64,000 nucleotides of DNA from Bacillota bacterium. GTDB lineage: Bacteria > Bacillota > Clostridia > Acetivibrionales > DTU013. The notes under the pieces were generated by a model. The model did not search any database and was not told where the DNA came from. It saw only the letters and a list, made by a program, of their open reading frames with translations. The position numbers and the translations under genes are program-made. Below are positions 27,185 through 35,313 of the stretch, one piece after another. Each line of letters starts with the position of its first letter. Position 1 is the stretch's first letter. Location: the NCBI GenBank assembly GCA_023439545.1, contig JAEXNT010000031.1, forward strand, positions 62,001-126,000, written 5' to 3'.

Positions 27185-27236
27185 TTGACAGATGCCAATA
27201 TTTTAATTAGAATTAGATTGTAATAATATAATACAA
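27185..27236 (+). promoter_or_regulatory. Promoter and operator of the FCD regulator gene
   Basis: TTGACA (27185-27190) and TAGAAT (27208-27213) are 17 bases apart. TTGTA (27218-27222) and TACAA (27232-27236) form an inverted repeat around a 9-base centre at the transcription start. This resembles the other GTAATAC-type sites and suggests autorepression. Confidence 0.72.
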
Positions 27237-27260
27237 CTAACGTATATTGGAAGGTAAAAT

Positions 27261-27974
27261 ATGCCGGTTCAATCGATTGATCGTCAAAATATATCCGAGA
27301 TGGTTTTTAAGCAGCTTATGGAGCTCATCTCCTCAGGTGAATGGAAGCAGGGGGAGAAGATTCCCGCGGAAACCGAGCTCGCCGAGACCATGGGGGTCTC
27401 GCGCGTTTCCATTCGTGCGGCCTTGCAAAAGCTTTCGAGCCTTGGGCTCATTGAGCGCAAGCAGGGGCACGGTACTATCGTATGCGATCTTTCAAGCGGC
27501 CAGCAGATTAACGGTCTGGTTCCTATACTGGTGCTTTTGCCGCCCGACATACAATCCATGAATGAATACCGGCTGATCCTCGAATGCGGTGCGGCGGAAT
27601 TGGCTGCGCTTCGCTGCGATGATAAGATCATAAAAAGACTCGAAGACAATCTGGACGAGATGGAGCGCTTAAATGTAGAAAACAAAGACAGCGCGAGCGT
27701 TGACGTAGACTTTCATTATATTATTGCCGAAGCGACGAAAAATCCGCTTATCATCAAAACTCACCAGATCATGAGGGAATCCTTCCTGGAGTGTATGAGG
27801 ACATATAAGCGTCTGACGGATGTCCGCGCAGGCTTCTACTATCATCGTAATCTGATCGAGGCCCTTCGCAACAGGGATTCTTTCGGTGCAAGAAGAATTA
27901 TGGAGGAGCACCTCAAGAAAAATCAGATAGACCTGGAACGGGCCATGGAAAAGGCCGAAATTACTAAAGAATAG
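27261..27974 (+). CDS. GntR-family regulator with FCD (FadR-type) domain, copy 1
   Basis: A 237-residue regulator. Residues 5-75 form the GntR winged helix (QLMELISSGEWKQGEKIPAE, then VSRVSIRAAL and a GHGTIV wing). The C-terminal all-helical FCD domain has the metal/ligand residues expected of the family: Asp and His in DVDFHYIIAEA, His in YYHRNLIEAL and His in MEEHLKKN. Members sense organic or sugar acids and usually repress nearby catabolic genes. GGAAGG lies before the start. It is transcribed divergently from the TIM-barrel/transketolase operon and probably binds the GTAATAC-type palindromes here, at 22152 and near 28108. Confidence 0.9.
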   Translation: MPVQSIDRQNISEMVFKQLMELISSGEWKQGEKIPAETELAETMGVSRVSIRAALQKLSSLGLIERKQGHGTIVCDLSSGQQINGLVPILVLLPPDIQSMNEYRLILECGAAELAALRCDDKIIKRLEDNLDEMERLNVENKDSASVDVDFHYIIAEATKNPLIIKTHQIMRESFLECMRTYKRLTDVRAGFYYHRNLIEALRNRDSFGARRIMEEHLKKNQIDLERAMEKAEITKE

Positions 27975-27994
27975 AATCAAAAAATATCGAGAGG

Positions 27995-28027
27995 TACCCG
28001 TACACGGCGGTGTTCGGGTATTTTTTT
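27995..28027 (+). terminator. Intrinsic terminator after the FCD regulator
   Basis: TACCCG-t-ACAC (27995-28005) pairs with GTGT-t-CGGGTA (28010-28020), followed by seven T bases. Confidence 0.92.
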
Positions 28028-28062
28028 GTTCTCTTTACACCCTTTGCGCTTAAAAAGTGATA

Positions 28063-28136
28063 TTGACAATTCGGATAAACGCGCTGTAAAATAAAATCGA
28101 ATAAAGGGTAATACGTATAATGTAATACAAATACAA
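28063..28136 (+). promoter_or_regulatory. Promoter with GTAATAC repeats before the second zinc dehydrogenase
   Basis: TTGACA (28063-28068) and TAAAAT (28087-28092) are 18 bases apart. Downstream lie GTAATACGTATAAT (28108-28121) and another GTAATAC at 28122-28128 followed by ACAAATACAA. These match the core of the palindromes at 22157 and 27138 and lie just after the predicted start, so the FCD regulator probably represses this promoter too. Confidence 0.65.
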
Positions 28137-28240
28137 TTACTCGTATAAGACCATTCTATCTCACATATGTTTCAGACAAAAAATGGAAAGTGTATATCGT
28201 GCGGTAACAGAAATAAAAATAAATCTGGAGGTGGGTGGAT

Positions 28241-29263
28241 ATGAAAGCGATTGTATTTCATGCCCCAAAAACGATAAGCATCGAAGATGTGCCAATACCG
28301 GAGTATAAGCAGGATGAAGCGCTGGTCAAAGTGATGCAGGTGGGTATCTGCGGCGGCGATGTGCATTTCTATAACGGTTCACAGCCCTATGCAAATTATC
28401 CTCAGATCTATGGCCACGAAATGGTCGGGACGATCGAAGCGCTGCCCGAGGGTATAGAGTCCGGTTTTAAGAAAGGAGATCTTGTCGTTTCCGAAATCTT
28501 AAGCCCTTGCGGTACATGCTATCCGTGCAGGCATGGCAAGCCGAATTGCTGCGCAGACCTTAAAGTAATCGGTGCGCACACTCAGGGAGCCTTTGCTGAA
28601 TATGCGGTCTATCCGATCAGAAATCTGCACAAAGTACCGGACAATGTCGGCATTGACTCCGCTGTACTTGTGGAACCGTACACAATCGGATATCACTGTG
28701 TGCAGCGTTCTGAGATCGTTGACGGTGAAACGGCGCTTGTGATAGGCGCCGGCGCAATCGGCCTTACAATAGTGGATATATTAAAGACAAAAGGCGTGCG
28801 GGTGATCGTCGCCGATCTGTCGGACTACCGTTTGAACAAGGCATTGGCAATGGGAGCGGATATTGTGATCGATTCCGGCAAGGAAGACCTTCTGGGACGT
28901 GTAATGGAGCTGACGGACAGAGAGGGCGCCGGTGTGGTTTTTGAAGCGACAGGAGTAAGCGCCGTTATGAGTCTGACGCAGGATCTGGTTGCGGCGGGCG
29001 GCATGATCACTATCGTCGGCCTCACTACCAGGGATGTTTCGTTTCATGGGCTGAATTTCACCAAACGTGAAATGACGATCCATGGGTCGCGCAATTCCGT
29101 GGGCGCGTTTGAGCCGGTGCTTAAGCTTATGAGCGAGGGTAGGCTTCATGAAAAAGAGCTGCTTACCAAAAAGATAGCTTTTGACGATGCGGTTGAGGGC
29201 TTCCGCTATGTTTCGGAGAATTTAGCTTCAGAGGGCAAGGTTGTCATTGAAGTAAATGTTTAA
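28241..29263 (+). CDS. Zinc-dependent medium-chain dehydrogenase
   Basis: An alcohol/sugar dehydrogenase of 340 residues. It has GICGGDVHF and GHEMVG around the catalytic zinc, structural cysteines in CGTCYPCRHGKPNCC, and the nucleotide motif GAGAIG followed by ADLSDYR, consistent with NAD. It resembles the YjjN/L-gulonate or L-galactonate 5-dehydrogenase branch more than classic alcohol dehydrogenases. The ATG at 28241 with GGAGGTG is chosen over the GTG at 28235. It is followed by a TIM-barrel gene and lies before the apionate operon, so oxidation of a branched sugar, sugar acid or erythrulose-level compound is possible but unproven. Confidence 0.83.
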   Translation: MKAIVFHAPKTISIEDVPIPEYKQDEALVKVMQVGICGGDVHFYNGSQPYANYPQIYGHEMVGTIEALPEGIESGFKKGDLVVSEILSPCGTCYPCRHGKPNCCADLKVIGAHTQGAFAEYAVYPIRNLHKVPDNVGIDSAVLVEPYTIGYHCVQRSEIVDGETALVIGAGAIGLTIVDILKTKGVRVIVADLSDYRLNKALAMGADIVIDSGKEDLLGRVMELTDREGAGVVFEATGVSAVMSLTQDLVAAGGMITIVGLTTRDVSFHGLNFTKREMTIHGSRNSVGAFEPVLKLMSEGRLHEKELLTKKIAFDDAVEGFRYVSENLASEGKVVIEVNV

Positions 29264-29286
29264 TACAAAAGGAGATGCAAACTTAT

Positions 29287-30123
29287 ATGAAACCATCGTT
29301 ATTTGTTGCAACGCCGGAATTTCCGGCAGATTCCCAGTATGTCCACCTCTACAGAGATCGTGTCGACATCAACGTCAAGCGTGCTGCCGAGCAGGGATTT
29401 GAGGCGGTAGAATTTCTCATAAACGATCCCGACGAGTGCGATGTGGCATTGCTGGAAAAGGCGGTTTCCGACAATCATATCGACCTTGCCTGCATCAATA
29501 CGGGTTATATCGCGTCAGCCCTGAAATATACCCTGATTTCACCGGACAAGGCGGTTATGGATAAAGCCATGAAGAAGCTTAAAAAGTGCATCGATATCGC
29601 GGAGAGGATGCATTGCTTCGTGGGAATCGGATTGTTCCGCGGCGCTTGCATTCCAGACAAACCGATCCATTATTCGCGTGATTTGCTGGTAGATGTACTT
29701 AAAGAAGCAACGGCATATGCCGGGATAAAAAAGGTTGACCTTTCTTTTGAAGCCACAAACCGCTTTGAGATCAACTTTATCAATACCACGGCTGAAGGAC
29801 TGGATATCGTTGAGCGTGTGGGCGCCGACAACCTGGGGATGACGCTTGATTTGTTCCACATCTATCTGGAAGACAGGAACATGTATGAATCCATTGCAAT
29901 GTCCAAAGATCACATTCGCCATATGCATTTCAGCGATTCCGACCGTTGGCCCGCAGGCTTTTCACATGGGGAAATCAATTTCCCCGCACTGATCCAGCTG
30001 CTGCACGCTCTCGGTTATGACGGATATCTCTCTGAAGGGCTGGTTCGCGCAGATAATGCGGATGAATGTGCACGTGTTACGGCGGCCTATCTCAAAGACC
30101 TGATAAAAAAATACGCAATTTGA
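29287..30123 (+). CDS. Sugar phosphate isomerase/epimerase-family TIM-barrel protein
   Basis: A xylose-isomerase-like TIM barrel of 278 residues. Metal ligands are visible as Glu in LSFEATNRF, Asp and His in TLDLFHIY, His in RHMHFSDS and Glu in LSEGLV. GGAG ends directly at the ATG at 29275, which therefore cannot be used well, and the ATG at 29287 is favoured despite 12-base spacing. It is 23 bases after the zinc dehydrogenase, so the two form an operon. It is distinct from the proteins at 26193 and 33178; three family members within 8 kb imply several isomerisation or decarboxylation steps on related substrates. Confidence 0.78.
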   Translation: MKPSLFVATPEFPADSQYVHLYRDRVDINVKRAAEQGFEAVEFLINDPDECDVALLEKAVSDNHIDLACINTGYIASALKYTLISPDKAVMDKAMKKLKKCIDIAERMHCFVGIGLFRGACIPDKPIHYSRDLLVDVLKEATAYAGIKKVDLSFEATNRFEINFINTTAEGLDIVERVGADNLGMTLDLFHIYLEDRNMYESIAMSKDHIRHMHFSDSDRWPAGFSHGEINFPALIQLLHALGYDGYLSEGLVRADNADECARVTAAYLKDLIKKYAI

Positions 30124-30179
30124 TGCGTGTGCCTTGGCGCCAATAATTCAGCCTTCATATACAAAGAATGTTAAAAAAT

Positions 30180-30239
30180 AAACATATGATGTATGTCTGC
30201 TCTTTGCAAAGAAAAACCTTTTATATACATCATATGTTT
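30180..30239. promoter_or_regulatory. Inverted pair of a 15-bp operator-like motif
   Basis: AAACATATGATGTAT (30180-30194) and ATACATCATATGTTT (30225-30239) are perfect inverted copies 30 bases apart. A third copy, in the second orientation, is at 30380-30394 on the start codon of the next gene. Multiple, spaced copies suggest a regulator that loops DNA; the FCD regulator at the end of this operon (38886) is the obvious candidate. The first pair could also form a transcript hairpin ending the previous operon. Confidence 0.75.
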
Positions 30240-30286
30240 TATTGCAGAATGTCTATATGGAAATATTACTAAAAGCACTAATGGTG

Positions 30287-30315
30287 TTGACAAGGCGCTG
30301 CATGTGTGGTTTACT
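30287..30315 (+). promoter_or_regulatory. Probable promoter of the apionate operon
   Basis: TTGACA (30287-30292) is followed after 17 bases by a weak -10 TTTACT (30310-30315); TACTAT at 30312-30317 is the alternative. It lies between the second and third copies of the 15-bp motif, which fits repression by looping. Confidence 0.5.
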
Positions 30316-30379
30316 ATTCTTAAGACAGCAAACACCAATCATATAACGTATCCAAAATACTGCAATGTTTGAAAGTGAG

Positions 30380-30394
30380 ATACATCATATGTTT
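30380..30394 (+). promoter_or_regulatory. Third copy of the 15-bp operator-like motif, overlapping the start codon
   Basis: ATACATCATATGTTT is identical to 30225-30239. Its internal ATG (30389) is the preferred start codon of the lactonase gene, so a bound regulator would block elongation just after initiation. Confidence 0.6.
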
Positions 30395-32293
30395 GAAAAC
30401 GAAATTCAAAAAGATAAATGGACGGGTGTTAAAGAAGCATCGGAAAAACCGTGCAAATTATATGCAGGTAAGCTGAGTTTGGATTTTGTTTCAGGACGTC
30501 TCATCAACATTTCCATGGGTGGAAAAAACGTTATTGATGAGGTCTATTTTGCGCTGCGGGATTACAACTGGGGGACCATTCCTTACAGGGTGGAGAATTT
30601 AGTTGTTGCACAGCAAAAGGATGCGTTCGCCGTTTCGTTCACCGCTATCCATGATCAGGACAACATGCAGTTTGAGTGGCAGGCTGCGATCAAAGGGAGT
30701 TCGGATTCAACTATTTCATATGCATTTAACGGCGTAGCCAAATCCCAATTCATGAAAAACCGCATCGGTTTTTGCATCTTGCATCCGGCGTCCTGCAGCG
30801 GCGTAGCATGTGAAGTCAGACATTTCAACTCGCAAACCGAAAGAGGCAATTTCCCAACGGAGATATCTCCACACCAGCCTTTCTTTGACATCAAAGCCAT
30901 TACACACTTCCCGGCCAGGGGTGTTACGGTACGGGTCGATTTCGAAGGCGACGTGTTTGAGATGGAGGATCAGAGAAACTGGACCGACGCATCGTTCAAA
31001 ACATATTGCACACCGCTTGCTATTCCTTTCCCTGCGCCGGTAAATCCGGGGGACGGGTTTAGCCAATCTGTGACAATATCGGTTGAGACCGGGCCTGAGG
31101 CGGAAGAAACAAAGGTGTCTGATGACGAAGCTTTTATATCGCTCGACAGCGGAGACATTCGCAGAGGAAGCGGCTTTTCTTTGGGAAGCTGTATCACGCG
31201 GCCGCTGACAGATTTGCAGATGCGGCGTGTCAGAATGCTGGAGCTGTCCCAGCTGCGTTATGATTACCACTTTAATGAGTCATTCGAAAATTTTGAAAAA
31301 ATATTTGAGCAAGCCCGGGTATTGGGGCTGAAGATTCAATTGGCCGTATTTTTTACGGAAAGCCGGGAGGCGGAACTGGAAACGCTCCGGACCATAGTTG
31401 GTGAGCACGTGCAGGATCTTATGGGTCTTGTTGTATTTCAACAGGACGTCAAGGTTGTCCCGGAGGAGCTTCTCACAGCAGTCCGGGAGTCTCTTGCCGG
31501 CTTTGCCGTTCCGGTTGGGTCCGGCACAGATGCTTTCTTTACTCAGATCAACCGCCAGCGCTTGCCCGAAAGCTTGCTGGATTTTGTGTCCTACTCGAGC
31601 AACCCGCAGGTTCATGCGTTTGACAATGTATCGATTATGTCCACCATGGAAGGGCTTGCCGCAACTGTTTTCAGCTGCGCCAAAATATATCCCACTCTGC
31701 CTGTATGGGTATCTCCCATAACGTTAAAAATGCGGTGGAATCCGGATGCTACCGGCAAGGAGATCATTAAAAAGGGTCAGGCGCCCCGCGATGTGGACAC
31801 CCGCCAGATGTCGTTGTTTGCCGCTTCGTGGTTTTTGCGTTCGGCAGCTGCGGCCATCACCAGCGGAGCAGCCGGCGCCAACTACTTTGAACTTGCCGGC
31901 TGCAAGGGAATCATGGAGGAAGAAGCGCCTGACCGTGATTACCCGTTCCCATCCGTACCGGACATGCTGTATCCGCTTTATTATGCATTTTTTGCGCTGC
32001 GTGGCCTGAATGCATTCGATATCACAGTATCGGTTACAGAAAGTGCGACCATCCTTGCGCTGCGAAATTCGGACAGGATGCGGCTGATATTGGCTAATTC
32101 CAAAAGCGAAGCCGTAACGCTGCGGCTTGCAGACGCGCCGCTATCGATGCGCGGGGTTATGCTGGACGAGGACAGCACGGCTGAGCTGTCCCGGAAGAAA
32201 TTGTTTTCAGCCGAAGACGACTGCTGGAAAACCTACAATCTAAATGGAGAGATACAATTAAAGCCTTACTCCATTTTCATTGCGGAATTATAA
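30389..32293 (+). CDS. apnL: D-apionate lactonase
   Basis: A cytoplasmic protein of about 634 residues that would open D-apionolactone to D-apionate. I recognise the family from its N-terminal beta domain with FALRDYNWGT, NRIGFCILHP, ISPHQPFFDIKAI and the strongly conserved GDVFEMEDQRNWTDASFKTY, followed by a TIM-barrel-like middle and a beta C-terminal domain; lengths of 600-650 are usual. It is the first gene of an operon whose next two genes fit the following two pathway steps, which supports the call. Two starts are possible: the ATG at 30365 has no ribosome-binding site; the ATG at 30389 has a weak AAGTGAG. The 24 bases between are an imperfect duplication of the region after 30389. Confidence 0.78.
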   Translation: MFENEIQKDKWTGVKEASEKPCKLYAGKLSLDFVSGRLINISMGGKNVIDEVYFALRDYNWGTIPYRVENLVVAQQKDAFAVSFTAIHDQDNMQFEWQAAIKGSSDSTISYAFNGVAKSQFMKNRIGFCILHPASCSGVACEVRHFNSQTERGNFPTEISPHQPFFDIKAITHFPARGVTVRVDFEGDVFEMEDQRNWTDASFKTYCTPLAIPFPAPVNPGDGFSQSVTISVETGPEAEETKVSDDEAFISLDSGDIRRGSGFSLGSCITRPLTDLQMRRVRMLELSQLRYDYHFNESFENFEKIFEQARVLGLKIQLAVFFTESREAELETLRTIVGEHVQDLMGLVVFQQDVKVVPEELLTAVRESLAGFAVPVGSGTDAFFTQINRQRLPESLLDFVSYSSNPQVHAFDNVSIMSTMEGLAATVFSCAKIYPTLPVWVSPITLKMRWNPDATGKEIIKKGQAPRDVDTRQMSLFAASWFLRSAAAAITSGAAGANYFELAGCKGIMEEEAPDRDYPFPSVPDMLYPLYYAFFALRGLNAFDITVSVTESATILALRNSDRMRLILANSKSEAVTLRLADAPLSMRGVMLDEDSTAELSRKKLFSAEDDCWKTYNLNGEIQLKPYSIFIAEL

Positions 32294-32320
32294 TTGGACA
32301 GTCAAAGGAGAGCGATTGCA

Positions 32321-33181
32321 ATGAAAAAGAAAGTGGTCCTGCTGGGTGCAGGCGGGAAAATGGGGCGCCGTGTAACGGCAAACATTAAGGACGAGCAAGA
32401 TTATGAAATTTCTTATGTGGAAATCAGCGAAGCCGGGAGGAAGCGCCTGAAGGATACCTTAGGCGTTGAAGCGACGGGCGGCAATGAACCGGTTAAAAGT
32501 GCCGATGCCGTAATCTTTGCGGTCCCCGACATAATCATTCAAAAAGTCTCGAAGGAAATCATACCGCTTATGAAAAGCGGCGCTACGGTCATTGGACTGG
32601 ATCCGGCCGCGCATTATGGGAAGGTTATGGTGATGCGTGAGGATCTCAAATATTTCGTGGTTCACCCCTGCCATCCTCCGCTTTTTGCCTTTGAGGAAAA
32701 TTTGAGCCTGGCGGCGCAGAAAGACTGGTTCGGCGGCGTTGGCGCGGCCAGTATGGATATTGCGTGCGCCATCCATCAGGGAAGCGATGCCGATTATGAA
32801 GAGAACGAAGCTTTTGCACGCAAGATGTTCAAACCCATAGCAAAAGCTTTCCGTTTGACCATTGATCAGATGATCATGCTTGAGCCCGCCCTTGTCGAAT
32901 CGATAACGGCGCCGTTGGTCAAAGGGATGCGAATGGCTGTGGACGCCTGTGTGGAGCAGGGTGTACCGAGGGATGCCGTTATGGCATTCGTTATGGGACA
33001 TCTCAAAGTGCAGTTCGGAGTTCTGTTTGATTTTGCAGGCTTCCCGTTCTCGGACGGCGCAAACCTTGCTTTGAAAAATGCGATGGACGTTATATTCAAG
33101 CCGGACTGGATACAAAATATTATGAGCCGGCAGGCGGTCGATCAAAGCGTTTATGAAATCACACACGAAATCAGTAAATGA
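32321..33181 (+). CDS. apnO: D-apionate oxidoisomerase
   Basis: A 286-residue NAD-dependent enzyme expected to oxidise and isomerise D-apionate to 3-oxo-isoapionate. It has the Rossmann motif VVLLGAGGKMGRR, an acidic cofactor residue in YVEISE, the family signature VVHPCHPPLF, and a helical C-terminal half with MLEPALVESI and FSDGANLALKNA, like phosphogluconate-dehydrogenase-type NAD(P) enzymes of the ApnO family. AAAGGAG precedes the ATG at 32321. It lies 27 bases after the lactonase gene and overlaps the next gene by four bases (ATGA), indicating tight co-expression. Confidence 0.8.
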   Translation: MKKKVVLLGAGGKMGRRVTANIKDEQDYEISYVEISEAGRKRLKDTLGVEATGGNEPVKSADAVIFAVPDIIIQKVSKEIIPLMKSGATVIGLDPAAHYGKVMVMREDLKYFVVHPCHPPLFAFEENLSLAAQKDWFGGVGAASMDIACAIHQGSDADYEENEAFARKMFKPIAKAFRLTIDQMIMLEPALVESITAPLVKGMRMAVDACVEQGVPRDAVMAFVMGHLKVQFGVLFDFAGFPFSDGANLALKNAMDVIFKPDWIQNIMSRQAVDQSVYEITHEISK

Positions 33182-34035
33182 ACGGTATGAATAATATGAA
33201 CAAAACGAAAATTGGAATCAGCTCTTTCTCCTATTCCTTTGCGGTGGGATATCCGGGATTTGAACCGGAAAGACCGCTTAATGCCTTCGATCTGGTGGAT
33301 AAAGCCGTGGCATTGGAGGTTCCGGTTTTGCAGATAGCCGACAATTGTCCGCTGGACAGGCTGTCTTCATCCGAACTCAAGGATTTAAGAGACTATGCGC
33401 AGCAGCGGTCAATAGAGCTGGAGGTAGGAACCAGGGGCATTGAAACTGACCATCTTGAAAACTATATCGGGATTACGAAGGCTCTGAACGCCACTCTGCT
33501 CAGGGTGGTTATCGATACGGCGCGGCACAGGCCGGACTTTGAAGAGATTGTCGGGTTGCTGTCGGCGGTATTGCCAAGCCTTGCGGACAACGATATTGTC
33601 CTTGGCATAGAGAATCATGACAGATTTAAAGCGCATGTGTTCGCGGATATCGTAGAGGAGATAAACAACCCGCATGTGGGAATAGTACTCGACACGGTTA
33701 ATTCCTTTGCCTGCGAAGAGAATACACAGCAGGTAATGGACATACTTGCTAAACACACTGTCAATTTCCATGTAAAAGATTTTAAAATTGAGCGTGTAAA
33801 AAACAACATGGGGCTGCTTGTGACAGGAACCCCTGCCGGCGAAGGGTTTCTGAATATTCCAGAAATGGAAAAAAGGCTGCAGGCGCAGGCCCGCGGCGAT
33901 TACAGTTCCATATTGGAATTGTGGATGGCGCCGGAATCAGATTTGGAGGAGACGCTTCAAAAAGAAGATCGCTGGGTAAGGCAGAGCATCGCTTATCTTA
34001 AGCAGACGCTTGATCGGATCCCGGATCGAAAATAA
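33178..34035 (+). CDS. oiaC: 3-oxo-isoapionate decarboxylase (TIM-barrel)
   Basis: A 285-residue xylose-isomerase-like TIM barrel. The metal ligands are Glu in VLGIENHDRF, Asp in GIVLDTVNSF, His in NFHVKDFKI and Glu in ILELWM. In D-apionate operons this position is occupied by OiaC, which converts 3-oxo-isoapionate to L-erythrulose and carbon dioxide. The call rests mainly on context; by sequence alone only the sugar phosphate isomerase/epimerase family can be stated. It starts within the stop of the oxidoisomerase gene. Confidence 0.68.
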   Translation: MNGMNNMNKTKIGISSFSYSFAVGYPGFEPERPLNAFDLVDKAVALEVPVLQIADNCPLDRLSSSELKDLRDYAQQRSIELEVGTRGIETDHLENYIGITKALNATLLRVVIDTARHRPDFEEIVGLLSAVLPSLADNDIVLGIENHDRFKAHVFADIVEEINNPHVGIVLDTVNSFACEENTQQVMDILAKHTVNFHVKDFKIERVKNNMGLLVTGTPAGEGFLNIPEMEKRLQAQARGDYSSILELWMAPESDLEETLQKEDRWVRQSIAYLKQTLDRIPDRK

Positions 34036-34052
34036 AACAGGAGGAGAAAAAA

Positions 34053-35189
34053 ATGACTAAGAAACTGGTTGCTCTCGTAATCACCCTTGCTATGGCTGTT
34101 GGCTTATTTGCAGGCTGTGGCAACGCTCCGGCCGGAGACTCGGCACAAAACACAACGCAAACCGCACCGCAGACCACAAATGAGGTGTCGACCCCGGCGC
34201 CTGCAGCAAGCACCTCAGAAGAAGCGTCAACTACTTCGGCAACAAACACAATACCGAAAAAGGATTGGGTAATCGGACTGTCCAACTCCTATTACGGAAA
34301 CACATGGCGCAAGGGGATGGTTAAATCCTTTACCAAGGTTGCCGAGGAAGCCAAAGCGGCAGGTTATATCAAGAATTATGAGATTCAGAACGGCGACGGC
34401 TCTGTGAACGCACAGATCTCTCAAATCAACAGCTTCATAATGGAAGGCGTCAATGCAATCTGCGTCGATGCGGCATCCTCGACAGCGCTCAACAGCGTTC
34501 TTGATAAAGCAGTTGCAGCCGGCATTCAGGTTATCGTTTTTGACTCCACGGTTGACGACCAGAACGTGTACAATATGGACTTCGACTTCTCCAATTTCTA
34601 CTACCAGATGGGTGACTATATGGCCAAGCAAAACGGCTATAAAGGCAATGTAGTTATGGTGCGAGGTGTTGCCGGCTCCGGTCCTGAACAGGTCATGTAT
34701 GACGCTTACATGAAGGTAATTAACGAGCATCCTGATTTGAAAGTGGTTGCGACTGTTCAAGGCAAAGCTGACTCCACAGTGGCGCAGGAAGAATTCACAA
34801 AGATCATTCCGAGCCTTCCCAAGGTTGATATGATATTCAACCAGGGAGGAGACACATACGGCATAATCAAGGCATACGAACAGGCTGGCATCCAGGTACC
34901 GCTCATGTCCGGCGACAACTCGGCCGAGTTCATCGGCTGGTGGCTCAAGCAGGACAAATACGATACTCTGAGCATGCGTGCGGCGCCGGCTTGCGGTTCC
35001 GCAGCGTTCTGGGCGGCATTGAATGTACTGAACGGTACGGAAGTTCCCAAGAAAATGAACCTTGCGTTGTCTGTTATAACCCGTGACCAGGCCGATCAGT
35101 TCAAGGACATGGAGGCCGGTTCGATCGCAGGCGCAGACTGGACAAATGATCAGGTAATGGAACAGATTATTATCCCCTCCAGAAAATAA
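34053..35189 (+). CDS. CUT2 (ribose-type) ABC transporter solute-binding lipoprotein
   Basis: A lipoprotein of 378 residues. The signal peptide ends with the lipobox LFAGC (Cys22), then a Thr/Pro/Ala-rich linker to about residue 70 and a periplasmic-binding-protein type 1 domain beginning WVIGLSNSYYGNTW. It contains the family's sugar-contact segments such as VDAASSTALNSVLDKA and VFDSTVDD. GGAGGAG precedes the start. Known D-apiose importers are of this CUT2 type, so apiose, apionate or apionolactone is the likely ligand; this is inferred from the operon. Confidence 0.88.
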   Translation: MTKKLVALVITLAMAVGLFAGCGNAPAGDSAQNTTQTAPQTTNEVSTPAPAASTSEEASTTSATNTIPKKDWVIGLSNSYYGNTWRKGMVKSFTKVAEEAKAAGYIKNYEIQNGDGSVNAQISQINSFIMEGVNAICVDAASSTALNSVLDKAVAAGIQVIVFDSTVDDQNVYNMDFDFSNFYYQMGDYMAKQNGYKGNVVMVRGVAGSGPEQVMYDAYMKVINEHPDLKVVATVQGKADSTVAQEEFTKIIPSLPKVDMIFNQGGDTYGIIKAYEQAGIQVPLMSGDNSAEFIGWWLKQDKYDTLSMRAAPACGSAAFWAALNVLNGTEVPKKMNLALSVITRDQADQFKDMEAGSIAGADWTNDQVMEQIIIPSRK

Positions 35190-35243
35190 TGAATATAGGC
35201 AATATGCCTGAAGCAAATCTGGCATGGAACCAATGAGGACACC

Positions 35244-35270
35244 GGAATGGCGCGCTTGCCGCGCCATTCC
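35244..35270 (+). terminator. Stem-loop between binding-protein and ATPase-permease genes
   Basis: GGAATGGCGCG (35244-35254) pairs perfectly with CGCGCCATTCC (35260-35270) around a 5-base loop. With no T-run it most likely stabilises the binding-protein transcript or reduces downstream expression, as with the hairpin at 13033. Confidence 0.7.
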
Positions 35271-35313
35271 CAATCTTCTGCGCTTGGCAGAAATGAGGAA
35301 AGAAGAGCTGCAT

